Under the pieces are notes generated by a model, which was not told the origin of the DNA, did no database searches, and was given only the letters and a program-made list of their open reading frames with translations. From assembly GCA_015258065.1 (NCBI GenBank), contig JABZIZ010000007.1, positions 47,739 to 111,738 of the forward strand: a DNA stretch of 64,000 nucleotides. Direction: 5' to 3'. The DNA comes from Lachnospiraceae bacterium (GTDB taxonomy: Bacteria; Bacillota; Clostridia; Lachnospirales; Lachnospiraceae). The first letter of the stretch is position 1, and each line of letters starts with the position of its first letter. Shown one piece after another: positions 1 through 8,478 of the stretch. A program made the position numbers and the translations under genes.

Positions 1-26
1 GGAACACGGTTCACTTCCTCTATCAT
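1..26 (-). CDS. uppS: Start of isoprenyl transferase (UppS), cut by window edge
   Basis: Only the first eight codons are inside the window, read leftward from an ATG at 24-26. A GAGGGAGAAG ribosome binding site sits at about 29-38. The visible residues, MIEEVNRVP, fit the usual N-terminus of undecaprenyl diphosphate synthase just before its HxAxIMDGNGRW motif, but that motif is outside the window. The call rests mainly on the very common gene order pyrH-frr-uppS in Firmicutes and is therefore an inference. The enzyme would make the C55 lipid carrier for cell-wall synthesis. Confidence 0.5.
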
Positions 27-66
27 TCTTCTCCCTCGCCGGTCTGTTCCATCCAGCCTCTATTTC

Positions 67-618
67 TCAAATCGTCATGATTTCTTTCGATTTCTCTTCC
101 ACCGACTTGTCCACTTCTTTGACATAGCGGTCCGTCAGCTTCTGCAGCTCTTCTTCGAGATCCTTGATTTCATCCTCCGAGACATCGCTTCCCTTCAGTT
201 TCTTAAAGGCATCCGCCCCGTCTCTGCGGATATTGCGCAGCGCAATCTTGGCGTCTTCTCCCTTCTTGCGCACTTCCTTGGAGAGTTGTTTTCTACGCTC
301 CTCTGTCAGCTCCGGGAAAATCAGGCGGATATTGGTTCCGTCATTCGACGGTGTGATGCCGATATCGGAAGCTAAAATCGCTTTCTCGATATCCTTGATC
401 AGCTTTTTATCCCAGGGTGCAATCTGAATAATGCGCGCTTCCGGAACCGACACATTTGCCAGCTGCTGAATGGGCGTGGGGGTTCCGTAATAGTCCACCC
501 TAAGTTTATCCAGAACGTGCGGATTGGCTCTGCCTGCACGAATGCTTTGAAGTTCCTCGCCCAGAAACTTCACGCTCTTATTCATTTTTTCATCGTAAGA
601 AGTCAAACGTTCGTTCAT
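67..618 (-). CDS. frr: Ribosome recycling factor
   Basis: The 183-residue product has the length and sequence of ribosome recycling factor, which works with EF-G to split the ribosome after termination. Visible signatures are the N-terminal stretch with SIRAGRANP (about residues 25-33), the PIQQLANVSVPEAR region near residue 50 and the basic helix ending in RRKQLSKEVRKKGEDAKIA. The start at 618 is preceded by a GGGGGG ribosome binding site. It lies 13 bases after pyrH, in the conserved pyrH-frr-uppS arrangement. Confidence 0.97.
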   Translation of the reverse strand: MNERLTSYDEKMNKSVKFLGEELQSIRAGRANPHVLDKLRVDYYGTPTPIQQLANVSVPEARIIQIAPWDKKLIKDIEKAILASDIGITPSNDGTNIRLIFPELTEERRKQLSKEVRKKGEDAKIALRNIRRDGADAFKKLKGSDVSEDEIKDLEEELQKLTDRYVKEVDKSVEEKSKEIMTI

Positions 619-631
619 GATTCCCCCCTGC

Positions 632-1324
632 TCAGACCGTCACTGTAGTCCCGTTAAAATTGCCACTAGCTGCTTTGATAATGCTGTTTTCCTCCTGCAG
701 GGCGAAGACGCGCATCGGCATCCGATTATCCCTGGCAAGGATAGAGGCGGTCATATCCACTACCTGTAAATTCTTTGCAATCACATCCTCAATGGAGAGC
801 GTGTCGTAACGTCTGGCATTTTTGTCTGTTGCCGGATCCGCATTGTAAACACCGTCAATGGACTTGGCCAGCAACAGCATATCCGCTTCCACTTCGATTG
901 CCCGCAACATTACTCCGGTATCGGTAGAAAAATACGGATGTCCTGTGCCTCCCGCAAAGAAAACAACCATGTGATGTGCAAAATATTTATTTGCCCTGTC
1001 TTTAGAAAAAAGTTTTGTAAAGGAGCCCACTTCGAAAGGGGTCAAAACCGAGGTCCTCATGTTCTCGGCTCTAAAAATTTCCGAGACATAAATGCAGTTC
1101 ATCACCGTAGCCAGCATGCCGATCTGATCCGCCTTGACCCGGTCAATGCTCTCGCTGGTCCGTCCTCTCCAGAAATTTCCTCCGCCGATGACAATGCCCA
1201 CTTCCATGCCCTCTTCCGTCAATTTCTTTACCTGAAGAGCCACGCGGCGCACCGTTTCCTCATCAAATCCGGTCTTATTCGGTCCGGCCAGCGCTTCGCC
1301 GGAAAGTTTCAACATGATTCTCAT
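632..1324 (-). CDS. pyrH: UMP kinase
   Basis: This 230-residue protein is the bacterial amino-acid-kinase-type uridylate kinase, which phosphorylates UMP to UDP. Seen directly are the N-terminal LKLSGEALAG phosphate-binding segment, GIVIGGGNFWRGR (about residues 43-55), the central Asp/Gly-rich TGHPYFSTDTG segment and the VYNADPATDKNARRYD motif typical of PyrH. It is slightly short of the usual 235-245 residues, but nothing essential is missing. It starts one base after the bactofilin stop codon, so translation of the two is probably linked. Allosteric control by GTP/UTP is known for the family and cannot be seen here. Confidence 0.97.
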   Translation of the reverse strand: MRIMLKLSGEALAGPNKTGFDEETVRRVALQVKKLTEEGMEVGIVIGGGNFWRGRTSESIDRVKADQIGMLATVMNCIYVSEIFRAENMRTSVLTPFEVGSFTKLFSKDRANKYFAHHMVVFFAGGTGHPYFSTDTGVMLRAIEVEADMLLLAKSIDGVYNADPATDKNARRYDTLSIEDVIAKNLQVVDMTASILARDNRMPMRVFALQEENSIIKAASGNFNGTTVTV

Positions 1325-1325
1325 T

Positions 1326-2255
1326 TTATTGTTCCTTTAAGCCGTCAAAGAAAGCGGACGGATTGACTTCCGCATACACCTGCGAGCACATTCCTTCAAT
1401 GACCGCTCCATTATTGACCTGCACAGACTGGGAGCGGATGTTTCCCATGACGATTGCTGTCGTATCTAAAATCACCGGTCCGTGTACGTCGATGTCTCCC
1501 TTTACGGCACCGGCAACCACTGCGCCGTTTGCAGAAATATTACCGATGATGACGGTGCTCTGTCCGATCTTCACACTGCCCTTGGAATGAATCTCTCCGT
1601 TGATTCTGGCAGATTCCGCATAGATTTCCGCGGCGGTGGAATCTCCGGTAATCTCTCCGCTGATAGTGAGCTTCCCGTTCACCGTCACATTTCCGGTTAC
1701 CTTGCCCAGAAGTTCCATGTTGCCCGTAGTAGAAATGTCGCCGTTCACCACCATCCCTGCGGTAATGACTGCATCTTCATCTGTTGTTACTGCTGCTCCG
1801 TTCTGTTCTTCCATCATAAATCCCCCCTCTTTCTGCCTGTAAGTATTCTGTGTCTGCTGTAATGCTCCTGCTTCCGGCGTGAGAACCGTCTCCTGTACCG
1901 TCACGGAAGCAGTCTCCTCTCCCTTTCTCGCACTGTCCTGCTCTTCCTCAAAGGACGGATTGGAATTCAGTGCCTGTGACAGCCTGGAGAGAAAATCATC
2001 TCCCTCTGTTTCCTGATCGGCGGAAACTTCTCTCCTGCGATCCTCCTCTTCCGCCTGGCTTTCGAATACGGGCTGCGGAAGATCCTCCTCCGTACCGGTC
2101 TGGTCTGTGCCGGCCTCCTTTTGCAAATCCACCTCATCCAGGTGATTCAGCATCCTGTCCAGATCCACATCGCCTTCGGCCGCCCCGTCCTTACTTCCCT
2201 GGCCTTTTTTTTCCGACAACGACAGATCCCCCTTCAAATCCGAAAAAAAACCCAT
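1326..2255 (-). CDS. Bactofilin-like polymer-forming protein with long acidic N-terminal extension
   Basis: The C-terminal half (about residues 155-305 of 309) is a run of short beta-helix turns with the GDISTTGNMELLGKVTGNVT pattern of bactofilins, cytoskeletal proteins that self-assemble into filaments and often recruit cell-wall enzymes. The first 145 residues are acidic, low in complexity and probably disordered; I recognise no domain there. A strong internal ribosome binding site (about 1821-1830) precedes a double ATG at 1812-1817, so a short form of about 163 residues, the normal size of a bactofilin, could also be made. The gene follows the deacetylase by 24 bases and precedes pyrH by one. 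Confidence 0.8.
   Translation of the reverse strand: MGFFSDLKGDLSLSEKKGQGSKDGAAEGDVDLDRMLNHLDEVDLQKEAGTDQTGTEEDLPQPVFESQAEEEDRRREVSADQETEGDDFLSRLSQALNSNPSFEEEQDSARKGEETASVTVQETVLTPEAGALQQTQNTYRQKEGGFMMEEQNGAAVTTDEDAVITAGMVVNGDISTTGNMELLGKVTGNVTVNGKLTISGEITGDSTAAEIYAESARINGEIHSKGSVKIGQSTVIIGNISANGAVVAGAVKGDIDVHGPVILDTTAIVMGNIRSQSVQVNNGAVIEGMCSQVYAEVNPSAFFDGLKEQ
1818..1830 (-). promoter_or_regulatory. Internal ribosome binding site inside the bactofilin gene
   Basis: Reading leftward the bases are AGAGGGGGGATTT followed by ATGATG. This is as strong a Shine-Dalgarno site as any at a real gene start in the window, and it lies exactly at the boundary between the disordered N-terminal part and the beta-helix domain. 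It could drive a second, short bactofilin from codon 147 or 148. The function is inferred; the same bases also encode Lys-Glu-Gly-Gly-Phe. Confidence 0.45.
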
Positions 2256-2279
2256 TTCTCACCCTCCGTCTTGTATATT

Positions 2280-3674
2280 TTATGATGTATGAATCAACGG
2301 ACACGATTTTTCCGTGATAGGAAGAATCTCCGTATCCTTCTGGCTTTGCAAATATTCAATAATACCGGGTAGCGCACTCACTGTTGCCCGCTTGTCTGCC
2401 GCATCATGCAAAAGAATCACCGATTCCTTGTATTTGTCTACATTGGCTGTTACATTTTTGACGATCACCTCCGCGCTGATGCCGTCTCCCCCGTACACAT
2501 TCCAGTCAAAGTAGGCAATCCCCTCTCTGTCCAGATAAGCTTCCAGATCCTTCATGCTAACCTTGGAAGCCGTGTTGGAACTGCCCCCCGGAAAGCGATA
2601 ATATTTACACCAGACACCCGTCTTGTCAAAGAGCAGATTCTGCAATCGATGGAGGTCTTCTTGAAACGAATCCAGAGAAACATACAGCTTTGCATAATCA
2701 TGGCTGTAGGAATGCATGGCGAGCGTGTGTCCCTCGTCTACAATCCTTTGGTAGAGCGCAATCGATTTCGCATCCTCTCTTCCTACCACGAAAAAGGTCG
2801 CCTTCACCTTGTATTGCTTCAAAATATCAAGCACCTTCCCGGTCTGTACACTTGGACCGTCATCAAAAGTCAGATACACATGATGCTTGCCGTCTTTGGG
2901 AACGGTCCCTGTCAGAGAAGCCGCATCGGAAGGCTCCATGACCACCGGACGGTTTTGTTTGTTCTTGCTGATCGCACTCTTCCCGCTTCCCTGCCCGCCT
3001 TCTCCGATTTCCTTCGCCTGTAGCGCCCTTTCCTTCTCCAAATGGTTCAGCGTCTCCCGCATCCGGTCGTAGCGAATGGCAAGAACGACACTGGCGCACA
3101 CCAGAACAAAGGCAGTCAAAGTAAGCAGTACTTTGGTTAAGAGCCAGGAAGAGGATTTCTCCTCTGCCTTCCCCCTCTTTCCTTCATCTGCATGAAAACT
3201 CTCTCCGCTCTCCCACTCCGGGTTCACTGCATGAAACGAAGGTTTCTCTTCGGGGGCTTTTCTCTCAACAGAAGCGGTTCTCTCTACGGGATTGCTTCTC
3301 TCTGCAGAAGTGCTTCTCTCTACAGAAATGTTTCTCTCTACAGAAATGTTTCTCTCTACAGGAGTGTTTCTCTCTACAGAAATGTTTCTCTTTGCAGAAG
3401 GATTTCTCTCTGCAGAAGTCTCTCTGTCTATAGGGGCGCTTCTTGTAACGGATGCTTCTCTTTCTATGGAGGCGCTTCGCCCCGTGGAAGAGAGTGCCTT
3501 CCGCGCCTTTACGATGTCCCCTTCTGCAGGCCGTTTTGTTGTCATTTCCGGTCTCACCGTTCTTCTTACGGAAGCGGCATCAATCTTACCGGGCAAACTC
3601 TCGGACGAATCTGCATGATGGATTTGATTGTTTGTATTTTTCCGGCTTTTCCGGACCCTCATTCCTGCAGGCAT
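2280..3674 (-). CDS. Membrane-anchored polysaccharide deacetylase with hexapeptide repeat region
   Basis: The 464-residue protein has a cytoplasmic repeat-rich N-terminus (about 65-138), one transmembrane helix (about 178-200), a short helical linker and a C-terminal NodB-type deacetylase domain (about 264-455). The metal-site motifs TFDDG (269-273) and HSYSH (321-325) are intact, followed by YYRFPGG. Such enzymes remove acetyl groups from peptidoglycan or other polysaccharides outside the membrane, and here the catalytic domain would be extracellular. The N-terminal part is an imperfect tandem array of six-residue units such as SVERNI. It lies between trmK and the bactofilin gene, which suggests an envelope role. 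The substrate is not known. Confidence 0.88.
   Translation of the reverse strand: MPAGMRVRKSRKNTNNQIHHADSSESLPGKIDAASVRRTVRPEMTTKRPAEGDIVKARKALSSTGRSASIEREASVTRSAPIDRETSAERNPSAKRNISVERNTPVERNISVERNISVERSTSAERSNPVERTASVERKAPEEKPSFHAVNPEWESGESFHADEGKRGKAEEKSSSWLLTKVLLTLTAFVLVCASVVLAIRYDRMRETLNHLEKERALQAKEIGEGGQGSGKSAISKNKQNRPVVMEPSDAASLTGTVPKDGKHHVYLTFDDGPSVQTGKVLDILKQYKVKATFFVVGREDAKSIALYQRIVDEGHTLAMHSYSHDYAKLYVSLDSFQEDLHRLQNLLFDKTGVWCKYYRFPGGSSNTASKVSMKDLEAYLDREGIAYFDWNVYGGDGISAEVIVKNVTANVDKYKESVILLHDAADKRATVSALPGIIEYLQSQKDTEILPITEKSCPLIHTS
3261..3482 (-). repeat. 18-bp in-frame tandem repeats in the deacetylase gene
   Basis: About twelve imperfect copies of an 18-base unit, seen on the + strand as variants of TTTCTCTCTACAGAAATG, encode the six-residue units of the deacetylase N-terminus. 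Copies near 3320-3400 are almost identical, so slippage could change the copy number in frame without destroying the protein. Confidence 0.85.
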
Positions 3675-3795
3675 CTTGCCCCCAACTCTTCTGATACCAG
3701 TGTAAAAAGGGTCAAAGCGTCAACCATTTTGACGCCCACCTCCTCTTTTCATACAGGGGATACGCTCATCCCAGCAATTTCAAATTTTACCACAT

Positions 3796-4533
3796 TTACG
3801 AATCGCGTACAATCGACAGCGCCAGTTGAATCTGCGCAAGCTCTTCTGTAAGCTCCCTCATCCGATTTTCCCGGACTGCTCTCTTTTTCAGCTCCTCTAA
3901 CAGAGAATGCGCCTTCCGTTCCTCCCTTTGCAGGAATTTTTTCAGAACCGGATCCTTCTTCCTCAAGAGGACCGGACCGAAGGCATCCATGACGGCAAGC
4001 AGGCGGCTATCCTCCATCTGCGAGGGTGTCTCCTCTGCCTTTGCTTCCAATGCAATCACCGGATAAAAATGTCCATTCTCTTCTACCATTTTCTCATCGG
4101 TGATTGAAAAGAACCCGGATCCTCTTTCTCTTCCTGCGGTTCTGAGAAATTTTCGCAGCGCTGCCACTTCGGACTGCGGTTCCAAAATCAGGTGCCGGAT
4201 TCCTTTGTCGTAAGCAAAGCCTTCTTCTAAAATCTTCCGCATCAGTGCGCCGCCCATGCCTGCCAGAACGACCGTATCCGCCTCTCCCTCTTTCAGTGCG
4301 GAAAGGCCATCGGATCTGCGAAGAAGAATCCGATCGGATAAACCGGCTTGCTCTACATTGGCAGCCGCTCTCCTGCAAGGCTCTTCTTTCACATCCATGG
4401 CAATCACCTGCGGGCAAATCTTTTCCCGAATCAGATAGATCGGCAAATAGGCGTGGTCGCACCCCACATCGCAAAGGATGCTTCCTGTCGGAACCATTTG
4501 TGCCACTGCCAAAAGTCTTCTGGATAATTTCAT
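3796..4533 (-). CDS. trmK: tRNA (adenine-22-N1)-methyltransferase
   Basis: The 245-residue product matches the TrmK/YqfN family, SAM-dependent enzymes that methylate N1 of A22 in the tRNA D-loop. The motif ILCDVGCDHAYLPIYL (about residues 19-34) is the SAM-binding segment, VVLAGMGGALM follows, and the C-terminal third is a coiled-coil-like helical region. An open frame extends upstream into rpoD, but the ATG at 4531-4533, four bases after the rpoD stop, gives the standard family N-terminus MKLSRRLLAVA and is preferred. The order rpoD-trmK is conserved in Firmicutes. The usual next gene, the NIF3-like yqfO, is absent. Confidence 0.93.
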   Translation of the reverse strand: MKLSRRLLAVAQMVPTGSILCDVGCDHAYLPIYLIREKICPQVIAMDVKEEPCRRAAANVEQAGLSDRILLRRSDGLSALKEGEADTVVLAGMGGALMRKILEEGFAYDKGIRHLILEPQSEVAALRKFLRTAGRERGSGFFSITDEKMVEENGHFYPVIALEAKAEETPSQMEDSRLLAVMDAFGPVLLRKKDPVLKKFLQREERKAHSLLEELKKRAVRENRMRELTEELAQIQLALSIVRDS

Positions 4534-4537
4534 TTCT

Positions 4538-6355
4538 TCAGTCCAGATAGTCCTTGAGTTTCCTGCTGCGGGAAGGATGACGCAGTTTACGAAGTGCCTT
4601 GGCTTCAATCTGGCGGATTCGTTCCCTGGTGACATTGAATTCCTTCCCCACTTCTTCCAGGGTTCTGGCTCTGCCGTCATCCAAACCGAAACGCAGCCGA
4701 AGAACCTTCTGTTCCCTGTCTGTTAAGGTACTAAGCACCTCCACCAGCTGTTCTTTTAACAGCATAAATGCCGCAGCGTCCGCCGGTACCGGCACGTTGT
4801 CGTCCTGAATAAAGTCACCCAGATGGCTGTCTTCCTCTTCCCCGATCGGCGTTTCCAGAGAGACCGGTTCCTGGGAAATTTTTAAAATCTCACGCACACG
4901 GCCGACCGGAATGTTCATCTGCTCCGCAATCTCTTCCGGCGTGGGTTCTCTCCCCAGCTCCTGCAAAAGCTGCCTGGAGATACGAATCAGTTTGTTAATG
5001 GTTTCCACCATGTGCACCGGAATCCGAATGGTGCGCGCCTGATCTGCGATAGCTCTCGTGATGGCCTGTCTAATCCACCAGGTCGCATAGGTGGAAAATT
5101 TAAAGCCCTTCCGGAAATCAAACTTCTCGACTGCCTTGATCAGTCCCAAATTCCCTTCCTGAATCAGATCGAGGAAGAGCATTCCTCTCCCCACATAACG
5201 CTTGGCAATGGAAACGACCAGACGAAGATTTGCCTCCGCCAGCTTTTTCTTGGCGTCCTCTCCGTAGGCCACCATTTCCTGCAGATCCTCTTCGGACTTC
5301 CCTTCCAGAATCTTTTCCTGCTCCTTGTCCAGATGCGGCTGCTTTTTCTGCTTCCCTGCTGCAAGCACCCTGGTCGCCAGCTCGCCCGCCTCAATCTTCT
5401 GTGCCAGATCGATTTCCTGGTCTGCGGTTAAAAGAGGTACCTTGCCAATTTCCTTCAGGTACATCCTTACCGGATCCTCGATGCTGATCCCCTCCGGGAC
5501 GGAGAGATCGATATTTTCCATATCGGGCTCTTCTTCCTCTTCGGTGCTGCGCAACTCCTCATCATCCGGCAGATCTTCATCCACCTCTTCCGAGATTCTC
5601 AGGACGTCCACTCCTGCCCGCTCAAGCTCATCCAGAACATGATCCATTTCCTCATCGTCCAGGTTCAGATCCTCAAAATACGCACTGATATCATCGTATT
5701 CCAAGACATTTTTTTTCTTCGCATAGGCAAGAAGTGCATTCAGTCTGGTTTGCACCTTCTCAGACAATTCATCCTCCTGCGTTTCTTCGTCCTCATAAGG
5801 AGCGTCATCCAGCATACTCTCCTGATCCGCATCAATCTCCCCTTCCTCCATGAAGTCGGCGGGTTCCTTCTCTTCTTCCTTTTTTGTCTTCTCTTTCTTT
5901 ATGCCCTCCTTTTTCAAAGTTGCCTTCTTCACAGGCGACTTCTTAGGAGTCTCCTTCTTAGAGGGCTCTTTCTTTGCCGTCTCTTTCCCGGGATCTTCTT
6001 TCTTAGGAGTCTCTTTCTTCGCCGCTTCTTTTTTCGCAACTTCTTTCTTCGCAGCTTCTTTCTTCGCGGCTTCTTTCTTCGCAGCTTCTTTTTTCACCGG
6101 TTCCTTTTCCTCTTTTTCCTGTGCAACAGGTGCTTTCTTCATCGATGATTTCTTAACAGATGTGTCCTTCACGGTTGCTTTCTTCACAGATTCTTTTTTC
6201 AAGGCCTCTTTCTTCTCCGTTTCTTTCTGAGCCACGTCTTTCTTCACGGTTCCCTTCTTCGTCGTTTCTCTCTTTGCTACCGTCTTTTGATCGGCGCTCT
6301 TTTGCATCCCGCTTCTTTTTTCTTGTTCTTTTGCCTCTTGCGCCCTCTCCGACAT
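4538..6355 (-). CDS. rpoD: Primary sigma factor with long lysine-rich N-terminal extension
   Basis: This is the housekeeping sigma-70 (605 residues from the chosen start). Region 1.1 lies near residues 197-255, region 1.2 begins at SIEDPVRMYLKEIG (about 291), region 2 includes the TYATWWIRQAITRAIADQ segment, and region 4 ends with the helix-turn-helix VTRERIRQIEAKALRKLR. Clostridial sigma factors are usually about 360-400 residues. Here about 165 extra residues rich in Lys, Glu and Ala precede region 1.1, including near-perfect KKEAA repeats. The ATG at 6353-6355 has an AGAAGGG ribosome binding site at the right spacing, so it is preferred over an ATG nine codons upstream. The gene follows dnaG and precedes trmK. 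Confidence 0.97.
   Translation of the reverse strand: MSERAQEAKEQEKRSGMQKSADQKTVAKRETTKKGTVKKDVAQKETEKKEALKKESVKKATVKDTSVKKSSMKKAPVAQEKEEKEPVKKEAAKKEAAKKEAAKKEVAKKEAAKKETPKKEDPGKETAKKEPSKKETPKKSPVKKATLKKEGIKKEKTKKEEEKEPADFMEEGEIDADQESMLDDAPYEDEETQEDELSEKVQTRLNALLAYAKKKNVLEYDDISAYFEDLNLDDEEMDHVLDELERAGVDVLRISEEVDEDLPDDEELRSTEEEEEPDMENIDLSVPEGISIEDPVRMYLKEIGKVPLLTADQEIDLAQKIEAGELATRVLAAGKQKKQPHLDKEQEKILEGKSEEDLQEMVAYGEDAKKKLAEANLRLVVSIAKRYVGRGMLFLDLIQEGNLGLIKAVEKFDFRKGFKFSTYATWWIRQAITRAIADQARTIRIPVHMVETINKLIRISRQLLQELGREPTPEEIAEQMNIPVGRVREILKISQEPVSLETPIGEEEDSHLGDFIQDDNVPVPADAAAFMLLKEQLVEVLSTLTDREQKVLRLRFGLDDGRARTLEEVGKEFNVTRERIRQIEAKALRKLRHPSRSRKLKDYLD
6011..6094 (-). repeat. 15-bp tandem repeats coding KKEAA in rpoD
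   Basis: Five to six near-identical 15-base units (on the + strand, variants of GCTTCTTTCTTCGCA) encode consecutive KKEAA pentapeptides at about residues 88-115 of the sigma factor. More divergent lysine-rich units continue on both sides, from roughly 5860 to 6240. Confidence 0.85.
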
Positions 6356-6434
6356 TCTGCTTCCCTTCTGTATTTCTTTCACAGCCCGCCTTCCTTCCTG
6401 TGACCATTTTCTTTTTCCAGTCCCTGCTATGCAC

Positions 6435-8225
6435 TCACATCCGGGGTTCTCTTAAATTCCTGGAAAGCACTTCCAGCTCCTTCTTGCCCTCAATCATCCT
6501 GCGCAAATAATCCGGATCCTCCGGCGTAACTGCCTCCATCTTTTTTTCATAGGAGGCCTTTTTAATGTCGTAGACCAGATCCGCAAAGGCACGTTTCTTC
6601 TCTTCATCGGTTTTCACCTCCGCAAGCGTGGAGGTAAGCAATTCGGAAATCCTTCTTTGGCTCTCTTCGTCCCGGTACAGGGAAAGCACGTGGGCAGGTA
6701 AAAAAGTTCCTCCTGCCAGATCCTGAAACATGACCTCCGCCACCCTTTCATAGAGCGGGTCCGTAAAATCGGAGGGCGAAAGATATTTGCTTGCCTCCGA
6801 AAAAAAAGACGGTTCATCCGCAAGCCATGTAAGAAGGATGCGCTGCGACTTTAACTTAGGGTCTTCTCTCCCGTCGTCTTTGACTTTTGTTGCCGTCTTC
6901 CCCTCCGGATCCCTCGCAGCTTCCTTCATCAGCCCCTGCGAAGCAAAATGCAACACCTGCTCTCTTAACAGTTCCTGTGTGATGCCGTACTGCGCCGCCA
7001 GTGCCTGAAGGTAATTTTCTCTTTCCATGGGATCTTCAAAAGAAGTGCAGAGTTTTTTGGCGATCTCGCGGTAGAAACGCGTCTTTTCATCCGGATCCTG
7101 CAGGTGGTACTGCTTCTCTAACTGTTTGATTTCAAAGAAAAAAGGATTTTCCGCCTCACGCAGCCGTTTCTCAAAGGCTTCTGCTCCCTCCTCACGAAGA
7201 AATTCGTCCGGATCTTTATGAGGCTCCAAATGCAGAATCTTGCCAATCATCCCGTTTTCTCTCAAAATGGAGATTGCTCTGAGAGAAGCCTTTGTGCCCG
7301 CCGTATCGCTGTCGTAGGACAGGAGAATCTGATCGGTATATCTTTTTAAAAGAACAGCCTGCCCCGCAGTGAACGCCGTCCCGAGGGATGCCACCGCCTC
7401 AGAAAAGCCGCCCTGATGCATGGCAATCACATCCATGTAGCCTTCACACAGGATAAACCTTCCTTTTCTGGCATTCTTCGCATAAACCAGCCCATACAAA
7501 TTTCGACCTTTGTCAAAAATCATGGTTTCCGGAGAGTTCAGGTATTTCGGCTCCCCGTCTCCCAGCACTCTGCCGCCAAAGCCGATGACTTTCCGGTTGA
7601 CGTCCTGAATCGGGAACATCACACGATTTCTAAATTTGTCATGGGTGCCGCCCTTCTCATCATGAACGGCCAGTCCCGCATCGATGATTTCCTGGTCCGT
7701 ATACCCTTTTTTTCTCAGATATTTGGTCAACAGGTCCCAACCAATGGGTGCGTAGCCCAGTCCGAAGCGTCGGATGGTTTCTTCCTTAAGCGCCCTTTTC
7801 TGAAAATAGGCAAGACCTGCTTTCCCCGCCGGCGAATGCAGCATCTTATAATAATAGACAGCCGCCTCCTTATTGATATCCAGTAAAATTCTGCGATGAT
7901 CTCTGGCTTTTTTGGCTGTCTCGGAAACCTCTTCCTCCGGAAGCGCAATCCCTGCCCGTTGTGCCAACATCTGAATGGCCTCCGGATAAGACAGGTTATC
8001 ATATTTCATGAGGAAGGTGAAGGCGTCTCCCCCTGCGCCACAGCCGAAGCAGTAAAAGATCTGTTTGTTGGCAGAGACGGAGAAGGAAGGTGTTTTTTCG
8101 TTATGGAAGGGACAGAGGCCGAAGTAATTCGCTCCCCTCTTTTCTAAGTGAACATATTGCGATATGACGTCTACGATGTCATTTCGAGCACGTATGTCCT
8201 CGATCAGATTTTCGTCATAATACAT
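6435..8225 (-). CDS. dnaG: DNA primase
   Basis: The 596-residue protein makes RNA primers for replication. The N-terminal zinc finger is present with Cys38, His41, Cys59 and Cys62 (CPFHNEKTPSF ... FYCFGCGAGGD). The TOPRIM region includes VIGFGGRVLG and the acidic SYDSDTAG motif, and a helicase-binding C-terminal part follows. The frame stays open upstream to about 8516 through a palindromic non-coding block, but family members begin at the equivalent of MYYDENLIEDIRARNDIV, so the ATG at 8223-8225 is chosen, with GGAAGGA upstream. It sits in the dgt-dnaG-rpoD-trmK order common in Clostridia. Confidence 0.95.
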   Translation of the reverse strand: MYYDENLIEDIRARNDIVDVISQYVHLEKRGANYFGLCPFHNEKTPSFSVSANKQIFYCFGCGAGGDAFTFLMKYDNLSYPEAIQMLAQRAGIALPEEEVSETAKKARDHRRILLDINKEAAVYYYKMLHSPAGKAGLAYFQKRALKEETIRRFGLGYAPIGWDLLTKYLRKKGYTDQEIIDAGLAVHDEKGGTHDKFRNRVMFPIQDVNRKVIGFGGRVLGDGEPKYLNSPETMIFDKGRNLYGLVYAKNARKGRFILCEGYMDVIAMHQGGFSEAVASLGTAFTAGQAVLLKRYTDQILLSYDSDTAGTKASLRAISILRENGMIGKILHLEPHKDPDEFLREEGAEAFEKRLREAENPFFFEIKQLEKQYHLQDPDEKTRFYREIAKKLCTSFEDPMERENYLQALAAQYGITQELLREQVLHFASQGLMKEAARDPEGKTATKVKDDGREDPKLKSQRILLTWLADEPSFFSEASKYLSPSDFTDPLYERVAEVMFQDLAGGTFLPAHVLSLYRDEESQRRISELLTSTLAEVKTDEEKKRAFADLVYDIKKASYEKKMEAVTPEDPDYLRRMIEGKKELEVLSRNLREPRM

Positions 8226-8314
8226 GAGATAGGAAATCCTTCCAGTGTTACTTGTCATGCCCTCACGAGCCAGGCCCGAATGCGACGCCACGAGCCAGGC
8301 CCGAGATTGCAGTG

Positions 8315-8335
8315 GTACGGCTCGGAGAGCCGTAC
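8315..8335. repeat. 9-bp perfect hairpin (GTACGGCTC arm)
   Basis: The arms GTACGGCTC (8315-8323) and GAGCCGTAC (8327-8335) flank a 3-base loop. It lies between the second and third GAGCCAGGCCCG copies of the dgt-dnaG spacer. Confidence 0.8.
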
Positions 8336-8392
8336 TAGAGTGCGACGACTCGAGATAAAGAGCCAGGCCCGGATTGCGACGCCATGAGCCAG

Positions 8393-8460
8393 GCCCGAGA
8401 TTTCTTCGTGGGCGGCTCCCGAATGCTTCGCCTCGAGCCGCCCACGAAGAAATCTCGGGC
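8393..8460. repeat. 26-bp perfect inverted repeat with 16-base loop
   Basis: Bases 8393-8418 and 8435-8460 are exact reverse complements over 26 bp with no mismatch. The loop itself can form a small CGAA/TTCG stem. The left arm overlaps the end of the fourth GAGCCAGGCCCG copy. Perfect conservation of both arms points to selection for pairing or to recent arrival. There is no following T-tract on either strand. Confidence 0.9.
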
Positions 8461-8477
8461 TGTGGCTTGTCGCCACA
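8461..8477. repeat. 6-bp hairpin between the two long palindromes
   Basis: TGTGGC (8461-8466) pairs with GCCACA (8472-8477) across a 5-base loop. It directly joins the long palindromes on its two sides. Confidence 0.6.
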
Positions 8478-8478
8478 T

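Noticed and set aside
2406..3023. Open frame of 205 codons opposite the deacetylase gene
   Set aside because: No motif or ribosome binding site, and it is contained in a well supported gene on the other strand.
4534..4680. Longer trmK reading frame overlapping rpoD
   Set aside because: It would overlap the end of rpoD by more than 140 bases; the residues added do not resemble the family, and the ATG at 4531-4533 gives the normal N-terminus.
5639..6148. Hydrophobic-looking open frames opposite the rpoD repeats
   Set aside because: The Phe/Leu/Ser-rich translation is just the complement of lysine-rich codons AAG and AAA in rpoD.
8267..8397. Possible CRISPR array from repeated GAGCCAGGCCCG
   Set aside because: The repeat is only 12 bases, copies are spaced 25, 68 and 26 bases apart, one more is inverted, spacers are not unique, and no cas gene is present.
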